From Selenomonadaceae bacterium (GTDB lineage Bacteria; Bacillota; Negativicutes; Selenomonadales; Selenomonadaceae), in assembly GCA_030523645.1 (NCBI GenBank), contig JAUNIB010000001.1:248001-312000 (forward strand): a stretch of DNA of 64,000 bases, given 5' to 3'. Below, piece by piece: positions 58,695-64,000 of this stretch. A program made the translations under genes and the position numbers. Position 1 is the stretch's first letter; every line of letters begins with the position of its first letter. The notes below the pieces were generated by a model. That model ran no database searches and was not told the DNA's origin. It saw only the letters and a list, made by a program, of their open reading frames with translations.

Positions 58695-59438
58695 ATGGCA
58701 GATATGTTGACAGTAAAAGACCTCCACGCAGCCGTGGACGGCAAAGAGATATTGAAGGGTCTGAACCTGACCGTAGGCAAGGGCGAAGTCCATGTCCTGC
58801 TGGGGCCAAACGGCTCCGGCAAGTCCACCCTCATGAATGTGCTGATGGGTCATCCACGCTATCAGGTCACCGGCGGTGAGATTTCCTTCGATGAAGAAGA
58901 CCTGCTGGCCATGAAGACTTTTGAACGCGCCCGGAAGGGTCTTTTCCTGTCCTTCCAGACCCCGGAGGAGATTCCCGGCATCACCGTAGAGAATATGATT
59001 CGCACTGCTAAGCAGGCTGTCACCGGTGAGAAAATAAAGATAATGGCCTTCAAGAAGGAACTGAAGGCAGCAATGGCCGAGCTGGAGATAAATGAGAGTT
59101 ACGCCGGCCGCTATATGAATGTAGGCTTTTCCGGCGGCGAGAAGAAGCGCAATGAAATCCTGCAGCTGATGATGCTCCAGCCGAAGCTGGCTCTTCTCGA
59201 CGAGACTGACTCCGGCCTTGATGTAGACGCTGTTCAGATTGTTTCCAAGGGTGTAGCAGCCTTCCACAACGAAAACAACTCCTGCCTCATCATCACTCAC
59301 AATGCCCGTATCCTTGACCGTCTTACCGTAGACAGGGTTCATGTAATGAAGGAAGGCCGCATTATTCAGGAGGGCGGCGCCGAGCTTATCGACGAGATTA
59401 ACCGCTCCGGTTTTGCACATCTGCTGGAGGAGAAGTGA
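58695..59438 (+). CDS. sufC: Fe-S cluster assembly ATPase SufC
   Basis: ABC-type ATPase of the SufBCD scaffold; 247 residues. Walker A LGPNGSGKST (36-45), Q-loop LSFQTPEEIPG, signature FSGGEKKRNEIL, Walker B LALLDETDSGLD and H-loop ITHNARIL. The frame is open from a GTG at 58671; the ATG at 58695 with GGGAGA 7 nt upstream gives the usual start. First gene of the suf cluster; no Fe-S regulator (IscR/SufR) box was recognised upstream. Confidence 0.96.
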   Translation: MADMLTVKDLHAAVDGKEILKGLNLTVGKGEVHVLLGPNGSGKSTLMNVLMGHPRYQVTGGEISFDEEDLLAMKTFERARKGLFLSFQTPEEIPGITVENMIRTAKQAVTGEKIKIMAFKKELKAAMAELEINESYAGRYMNVGFSGGEKKRNEILQLMMLQPKLALLDETDSGLDVDAVQIVSKGVAAFHNENNSCLIITHNARILDRLTVDRVHVMKEGRIIQEGGAELIDEINRSGFAHLLEEK

Positions 59439-59446
59439 GGCAGTCT

Positions 59447-60853
59447 ATGGCAAAGCAGAAAACCTTTATCGACGACATTGAGCGCACGCTCTATGACATA
59501 AAGAATGAAGACAAGGCCCTCTATAAGAGTCAGGCCGGTCTCACGGAAGATATAGTCCGTGACATATCCGCCAAGAAGCATGACCCGGAGTGGATGCTGG
59601 AATTCCGCCTGAAATCCCTTGAGGTATACAATCAGCTCTCCCTGCCCACCTGGGGCCCCGACCTCTCCGAGCTGGACATGGACAACATCGTCACCTATGT
59701 CAAGCCGGATGCCAAGATGGTAGGCAACTGGGACGAGGTGCCGGAGGACATCAAGGACACCTTCGACAGACTTGGCATCCCCGATGCGGAGAAGACCTCT
59801 CTGGCCGGTGTCGGCGCTCAGTACGACTCTGAGGTAGTCTACCACAGCGTACAGGAGAGCCTCACGAAGCAGGGCGTAGTCTACACCGATATGGAGACGG
59901 CTCTCCGGGAATATGAGGACATCGTGAAGGAATACTTCATGAAGCTGGTTCCACCGAAGGATCATAAGTTTGCCGCCCTTCACGGGGCAGTCTGGTCCGG
60001 CGGCTCCTTCGTATATGTCCCGGCGGGTATAGATGTGAAGATTCCGCTGCAGTCCTATTTCCGTCTCAATGCGCCGGGAGCAGGACAGTTTGAGCATACT
60101 CTGATTATTCTTGAAAAGGGTGCAAAGCTCCACTTCATCGAGGGCTGCTCAGCACCGAAATACAATGTGACGAACCTTCACGCCGGCTGTGTTGAGCTGT
60201 TTGTGAAGGAAGGCGCCCGCCTCCGCTACTCCACCATTGAGAACTGGTCCAGGAACATGATGAACCTGAACACCAAGCGTGCATACGTGGAGAAGGACGG
60301 CATCATCGAGTGGGTGTCCGGCTCCTTCGGCTCCCATATTTCCATGCTTTATCCTACCAGTGTTCTGGCCGGCGACAGCGCCCGCTGCGAATTTACCGGT
60401 GTCACCTTTGCGGCCAAGGGGCAGAATCTGGATACCGGCTGCAGCGTAATCTGCACGGCACCCAATACTTCGGCCACCGTCAACACCCGCACCATATCGA
60501 AGGCCGGCGGTCAGGCAACCTATCGCAGTGCCGTGAAGGTCACGAAGAAGGCAGACAATGTAAAATGCTCCGTGAACTGTGAATCCCTCATGCTGGACAA
60601 TATCTCCCGCTCGGATACACTGCCCACTATGGATATTGAAAATGCCACCGCTGACATCGGCCATGAGGCAAAAATCGGCCGTATCAGCGATGATGCGGTA
60701 TTCTACCTCATGAGCCGCGGCATCAGCGAGGAAGAGGCGCGGGCCATGATAGTCCGCGGCTTCGTCGAGCCGATAGCCAAGGAGCTGCCGCTGGAATATG
60801 CCGTAGAGATGAACAATCTTGTTACGATAGAACTGGAAGGGACGATGGGCTGA
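59447..60853 (+). CDS. sufB: Fe-S cluster assembly scaffold SufB
   Basis: 468 residues. Scaffold subunit on which the cluster is built with SufC and SufD. Family segments: DPEWMLEFRLKSLEVY, SVQESLTKQGVVYTDMETAL, GGSFVYVPAGIDVKIPLQ, FIEGCSAPKY, and SRGISEEEARAMIVRGFVEP at the end. The ATG at 59447 lies 8 bp after sufC. Stop overlaps the sufD start by one base (TGATG). Confidence 0.96.
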   Translation: MAKQKTFIDDIERTLYDIKNEDKALYKSQAGLTEDIVRDISAKKHDPEWMLEFRLKSLEVYNQLSLPTWGPDLSELDMDNIVTYVKPDAKMVGNWDEVPEDIKDTFDRLGIPDAEKTSLAGVGAQYDSEVVYHSVQESLTKQGVVYTDMETALREYEDIVKEYFMKLVPPKDHKFAALHGAVWSGGSFVYVPAGIDVKIPLQSYFRLNAPGAGQFEHTLIILEKGAKLHFIEGCSAPKYNVTNLHAGCVELFVKEGARLRYSTIENWSRNMMNLNTKRAYVEKDGIIEWVSGSFGSHISMLYPTSVLAGDSARCEFTGVTFAAKGQNLDTGCSVICTAPNTSATVNTRTISKAGGQATYRSAVKVTKKADNVKCSVNCESLMLDNISRSDTLPTMDIENATADIGHEAKIGRISDDAVFYLMSRGISEEEARAMIVRGFVEPIAKELPLEYAVEMNNLVTIELEGTMG

Positions 60854-61713
60854 TGGAACAAAAGAATAACAGCATCGTCTATACTGAAATACCGATGCGC
60901 ACCTGGCGGTGGCTGGGTGTCAACGAAGGCAGAATAAGTGCCGACCTTCTCTCACGGCTCCCCATGAGAGGCAGAATATATGTGAAGCCGGGAATGACTG
61001 ATTCTCAGGTTCATGTCTGCCGCAAAAGTGACAGAGAGATATGTCAGGTTGCGGTAGGGGCGAATGCGAACTGCACCGTTACCAATATAGTGCTGGCTCC
61101 CGATGATGCCGATTGGGCAGGGGCTATGAAGATACGAGTGGATGCCGGCGGTCATGTTCAGGCCAATGTCATCCATCTGGGGGGTAAGAACACTCTCTGC
61201 TCGGTGGAGATAGAGCTGGTAGGCGACGACAGTTCGGCTGAGCTGAATGCCCTCTACTTCGCTGCCGATGAAGAAAAGTATGATATGAATTTCATCATCC
61301 GGCAGATGGGCAAGCGTACCGATGCCAAGATGAATGTCTACGGTGCTCTGGGCGGCAATGCGGATAAGATTTTCCGCGGCACCCTTGACTTCGTACAGGG
61401 CTGCTCCGGCTCCGTGGGCAACGAAAAGGAAGAAATAATTCTCCTGTCCGATGGCGTCCGCAACCGTACTGTACCCCTCATGCTGTCCGGAGAGGACGAT
61501 GTGGACGGCCATCATGCCGCCAGCATCGGCCGTATGGACGAGGAGAAGCTCTTCTACCTCATGAGCCGCGGTCTTGATGAAGAGGAGGCAAAGCGCCTTG
61601 TGCTGGAGGCCACCTTTGCTCCTGTAGTGAGCCTCATCGAGGATGAAGAATTGAAATCTGAGGTCGAGGAGGCTATCAACCGTAAGGTAGCCAAGTGCCT
61701 CGGCAACATATAA
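60853..61713 (+). CDS. sufD: SufD-type Fe-S assembly subunit (short form)
   Basis: 286 residues. C-terminal part has the SufB/SufD hallmark (VDGHHAASIGRMDEEKLFYL, SRGLDEEEAKRLVLEATFAP). Typical SufD is about 400-440 residues; this one lacks much of the N-terminal helical region but its beta-helix core and end appear intact. Position after sufB supports the SufD role. Translation coupled to sufB. Followed by a 456-bp repeat-filled gap before sufS. Confidence 0.88.
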   Translation: MEQKNNSIVYTEIPMRTWRWLGVNEGRISADLLSRLPMRGRIYVKPGMTDSQVHVCRKSDREICQVAVGANANCTVTNIVLAPDDADWAGAMKIRVDAGGHVQANVIHLGGKNTLCSVEIELVGDDSSAELNALYFAADEEKYDMNFIIRQMGKRTDAKMNVYGALGGNADKIFRGTLDFVQGCSGSVGNEKEEIILLSDGVRNRTVPLMLSGEDDVDGHHAASIGRMDEEKLFYLMSRGLDEEEAKRLVLEATFAPVVSLIEDEELKSEVEEAINRKVAKCLGNI

Positions 61714-61725
61714 TCCGTCTAATAA

Positions 61726-61773
61726 CCCTCTCCTATGGAGAGGGGGGACCGGCGAAGCCGGTGGGTGAGGTTA
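61726..61773 (+). repeat. Double-hairpin element, forward
   Basis: Hairpin CTCTCC-TAT-GGAGAG, then GGGGGACC, hairpin GGC-GAA-GCC flanked by CC/GG, then GGTGGGTGAGGTTA. Begins 12 bp after sufD. Confidence 0.7.
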
Positions 61774-61811
61774 GCGTATACAACCTCCTGCTGGATTGCC
61801 AGCGGCTGTGT

Positions 61812-61860
61812 CCTCCCTGCTTGCAGGGAGGGGGACCATGCGCAGCATGGTGGAGGGTAA
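61812..61860 (+). repeat. Double-hairpin element, forward, variant stems
   Basis: Hairpin CTCCCTGC-TT-GCAGGGAG, then GGGGACC, hairpin ATGC-GCA-GCAT, then GGTGGAGGGTAA. Same architecture as the element at 61726 with different but paired stems. Confidence 0.7.
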
Positions 61861-61880
61861 GAGAAAAAGACAAACTTAAT

Positions 61881-61928
61881 TAACCCACCACCGCCTAGCG
61901 GCGGTCCCCCGCCCTTGAAAAGGGCGGA
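61881..61928 (-). repeat. Double-hairpin element, reverse
   Basis: On the - strand: hairpin CCGCCCTT-TTC-AAGGGCGG, then GGGACC, hairpin GCCGC-TA-GGCGG-type, then TGGTGGGTTA. Confidence 0.68.
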
Positions 61929-61954
61929 CTGTAAAAAATACTATAATCCATCCA

Positions 61955-61978
61955 GGGTCGCCTGCGGGCGACCCCTAC
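61955..61978 (-). repeat. Single REP sequence
   Basis: Read on the - strand: GTAG then GGGTCGCC-CGCA-GGCGACCC, identical to REP-a of the array 17 kb away. No inverted partner, so a solo REP. Confidence 0.85.
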
Positions 61979-61995
61979 CGTCAATAACCTCAAGG

Positions 61996-62099
61996 CCCCC
62001 ATTCAGGGGGGCTGTCGCCGTAGGCGACTGAGGGGTAATAGCTAAAAGAAGCCTGTATTTACCCCTCCGCCCTTCGGGCACCTCCCCTGGAGGGGAGGC
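61996..62099. repeat. Facing pair of double-hairpin elements
   Basis: Forward half: CCCCC-ATTCA-GGGGG, GTCGCC-GTA-GGCGAC, GAGGGGTAA. Reverse half: TTACCCCTC, GCCC-TTC-GGGC, CCTCCCCT-GG-AGGGGAGG. Half-site order is opposite to that at 54405-54514. Together with the preceding elements it accounts for nearly all of the 61714-62169 gap; no gene or clear sufS promoter was found there. Confidence 0.68.
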
Positions 62100-62169
62100 T
62101 TTCAGGTAACGACGCTCTTAACCGTCCCCAGAGGGGAAGGTATTTATAACATACAAGTGAAGTGATAAC

Positions 62170-63399
62170 ATGTCAGACAACTATCGTGCCGACTTTCCTC
62201 TCCTTTCAGAGAAAATGAACGGCCTTCCCATTGCCTACCTTGACAACGGCGCCACTACCCAAAAGCCGGAAAGCGTCATTGAGGCAATCACCGAATACTA
62301 TCGCAGACAGAACGCAAACCCCCATCGCGGCGCTTACGCTCTGTCCGTCACCGCCACCGATGTTTACGAAAACTGCCGTGAGCGGGTGGCGAAATTCATC
62401 AACGCCAAGCGGGCAAGGGAAATAATTTTCACAAAGAATGCCACCGAATCTCTCAATCTGGTGGCCTACAGCTACGGCCTGTCCGTGCTGAAGCCGGGAG
62501 ACGAAATCCTTATCTCCGTCGCCGAGCATCATTCCAATCTGGTGCCTTGGCAGATGGTGGCTGCCCGCACCGGAGCAAAGCTGAACTACATCTATCTGGA
62601 AGAGGACGGCAATCTCCGGGAGCAGGATATACAGGAAAAGATTACCGAAAAGACGAAAATTGTCGCCGTCACTCAGGTTTCCAATGTCCTTGGTCTTATC
62701 AACGATGTGAAGACTATCGGGGAGAAGGCTCATGCCGTCGGCGCAGTCATCCTCGTGGACGGCTCCCAGAGCGTACCGCACATTGCTGTAGATGTACGGG
62801 AGCTGGACTGCGACTTCCTGGCATTCTCCGGTCATAAGCTGCTTTCCCCTATGGGCATCGGCGTCCTCTACGGCAAGGAAAAGCTCCTGAACGAAATGCC
62901 GCCGTTCCTCATGGGCGGCGACATGATAGAGTATGTCACCGAGCAGCATACCGACTACGCAGAGCTTCCGGCCAAGTTCGAGGCCGGCACTCAGAATGTG
63001 GGCGGAGCCGCCGGACTCACTGCCGCTATCGACTATCTGGAAAAGGTGGGCTTTGACTACATTACTGCCCGGGAGAAAGAGCTTATTGACTACGCACTGC
63101 CGCAGCTGAAGGAGCTTGACTTCATCGAACTGTACGGCTGTGACTCTCAGCGGGACAATAAGACCGGACTCATCACCTTCAATGTGAAGGATGTTCATCC
63201 CCATGATGTATCTACCATCCTCGATGCTGAAGGCGTAGCTATCCGGGCCGGTCATCACTGCGCTCAGCCCCTGATGATATATCTGGGACAGAACGCTACC
63301 TGTCGGGCCAGCTTCTACTTCTACAACACAAAGGAAGATGTTGACCGCTTTATTGCCGGTCTGAAAAAGGTAAGGGAGGTAATGCACCTTGGGTCTTGA
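62170..63399 (+). CDS. sufS: Cysteine desulfurase SufS
   Basis: PLP-dependent enzyme that takes sulfur from cysteine for Fe-S assembly; 409 residues. YLDNGATTQKP near the N-terminus, VAEHHSNLVPWQ, VDGSQSVPH, PLP lysine Lys223 (FSGHKLLSP) and active-site Cys364 in RAGHHCAQP with a short group II-type lobe. SufU overlaps its end by 11 bp. Separated from sufD by repeats, so it may depend on read-through or on an unseen promoter. Confidence 0.96.
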   Translation: MSDNYRADFPLLSEKMNGLPIAYLDNGATTQKPESVIEAITEYYRRQNANPHRGAYALSVTATDVYENCRERVAKFINAKRAREIIFTKNATESLNLVAYSYGLSVLKPGDEILISVAEHHSNLVPWQMVAARTGAKLNYIYLEEDGNLREQDIQEKITEKTKIVAVTQVSNVLGLINDVKTIGEKAHAVGAVILVDGSQSVPHIAVDVRELDCDFLAFSGHKLLSPMGIGVLYGKEKLLNEMPPFLMGGDMIEYVTEQHTDYAELPAKFEAGTQNVGGAAGLTAAIDYLEKVGFDYITAREKELIDYALPQLKELDFIELYGCDSQRDNKTGLITFNVKDVHPHDVSTILDAEGVAIRAGHHCAQPLMIYLGQNATCRASFYFYNTKEDVDRFIAGLKKVREVMHLGS

Positions 63400-63814
63400 T
63401 GACATCTACACAGAGCTGATAGCCGAGGAAAGCCGCAACAGCGAGCATAAGCATCACCTTGCCGCTCCTACGGCCACGCTGAAGGGCCGCAACCCATCCT
63501 GCGGCGATGAGATAACCATCGAGCTGGAGATAGCTGACGGTATCGTGAAGGACGCATCCTTCACCGGTGTCGGCTGTGCTATATCTCAGGCATCCGCCTC
63601 CATGATGATAAGTCTCATAAAGGGTAAGTCCGTAGAGGAAGCAAAACGGTTGGCCGGACTCTTCATGGGAATGATTAAGGGTGATGTCACCGACGAGGAA
63701 CAGCTTGAGGAGTTGGGAGATGCTGCCGCACTGGAGAGTGTATCTCATCTGCCGGCGCGGGTAAAATGCGCCGTCCTTGGCTGGCATACGCTGGACGAAG
63801 CACTGGAAGAATAA
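63389..63814 (+). CDS. sufU: SufU zinc-dependent sulfurtransferase
   Basis: 141 residues, SufU type of the IscU-like fold. Three Cys ligands Cys38 (NPSCGDE), Cys63 (GVGCAIS) and Cys127 (VKCAVLGW) with Asp40; the spacer between the second and third Cys is the long one characteristic of SufU rather than IscU. It accepts persulfide sulfur from SufS. TTG start with GGGAGG 9 nt upstream, inside the end of sufS. Confidence 0.93.
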   Translation: MGLDDIYTELIAEESRNSEHKHHLAAPTATLKGRNPSCGDEITIELEIADGIVKDASFTGVGCAISQASASMMISLIKGKSVEEAKRLAGLFMGMIKGDVTDEEQLEELGDAAALESVSHLPARVKCAVLGWHTLDEALEE

Positions 63815-63818
63815 AAAA

Positions 63819-64000
63819 GGGGCTGTGAAAAAAGTCTGACACCGACCTCATCCGTCTCGCTTCGCGAGCCACCTTCCCCAAAGGGGAAGGTCTTTACCCT
63901 CTCCTTTGGAGAGGGGGGACCGGCGCAGCCGGTGGGTGAGGTAGATAAACGGTTTTCTTACAGACATTTTTCTTCGCAACTACATAGAGGAAGGGACTGT
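63819..64000. repeat. Composite foldback element (palindrome family copy 5, cut by window end)
   Basis: GGGGCTGTGAAAAAAGTCTGAC (two parts, 63819-63840) and GGTTTTCTTACAGAC...GAGGAAGGGACTGT (63951-64000) match, in inverse order, the two flanks of the element at 10597-10870. Between them, instead of three hairpins, sits an inverted pair of double-hairpin elements (63844-63943: ACCTCATCC... and ...GGTGGGTGAGGTA). This looks like one repeat family nested in another. The element continues past base 64000. Confidence 0.75.

Overview
The window is a stretch of bacterial core chromosome with tightly packed genes, mostly on the + strand. Gene content points to an anaerobic Firmicute. HrcA with a perfect CIRCE operator, FloA, HemZ, SufU, a CBS/DRTGG-type pyrophosphatase and PcrA are firmicute-type. 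MinE beside MinC and MinD, a full mreBCD-mrdA set and single-chain PurL fit the Negativicutes (Selenomonas/Veillonella relatives) best. That placement is an inference from families and gene order; no 16S or other marker is present.

Layout. 1-12.7 kb: 3' part of purL, dtd, CBS-type pyrophosphatase, PfkB kinase, pcrA, ligA, an unknown membrane-anchored protein, maf. 12.7-22.4 kb: radC, mreBCD, mrdA, minCDE and a periplasmic-sensor diguanylate cyclase. 22.4-35 kb: pheST, yraN, rel, an MBL-fold hydrolase, a Fur-family regulator, hemZ, hisS, aspS. 35-41.6 kb: CIRCE-controlled hrcA-grpE-dnaK-dnaJ, then eno. 41.7-44.6 kb: Bcr/CflA-type MFS exporter, floA and a coupled small membrane protein. 44.6-46 kb: a RAYT (REP-associated tyrosine transposase) gene beside a tandem array of REPIN elements. 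46-54.2 kb, - strand: a three-gene signalling cassette (sensor pseudokinase, 7TM hybrid kinase-REC-Hpt, receiver protein) and a 5'-nucleotidase-family protein. 54.2-58.6 kb: formate/nitrite transporter, MarR regulator, second diguanylate cyclase. 58.6-63.8 kb: sufCBD and sufSU, split by a repeat-filled gap.

The core genes are ordinary. The unusual material is of two kinds. First, the - strand cassette: its periplasmic sensor has a histidine-kinase-like C-terminus in which the H-box His, the N-box Asn and the G2 glycines are all replaced. It is translationally coupled to a hybrid kinase with intact motifs, which suggests a split BvgS-like phosphorelay in which the sensor is a pseudokinase. Second, the intergenic regions carry several families of foldback DNA: REPINs with base-paired but variable stems next to their presumed transposase; large palindromes (one drawn as a three-armed cloverleaf) whose outer arms differ from locus to locus yet stay self-complementary; double-hairpin elements, sometimes nested inside the palindromes; and a terminator hairpin with the same core sequence at five places.

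All coordinates and motifs were read by eye. No similarity search or folding program was run.
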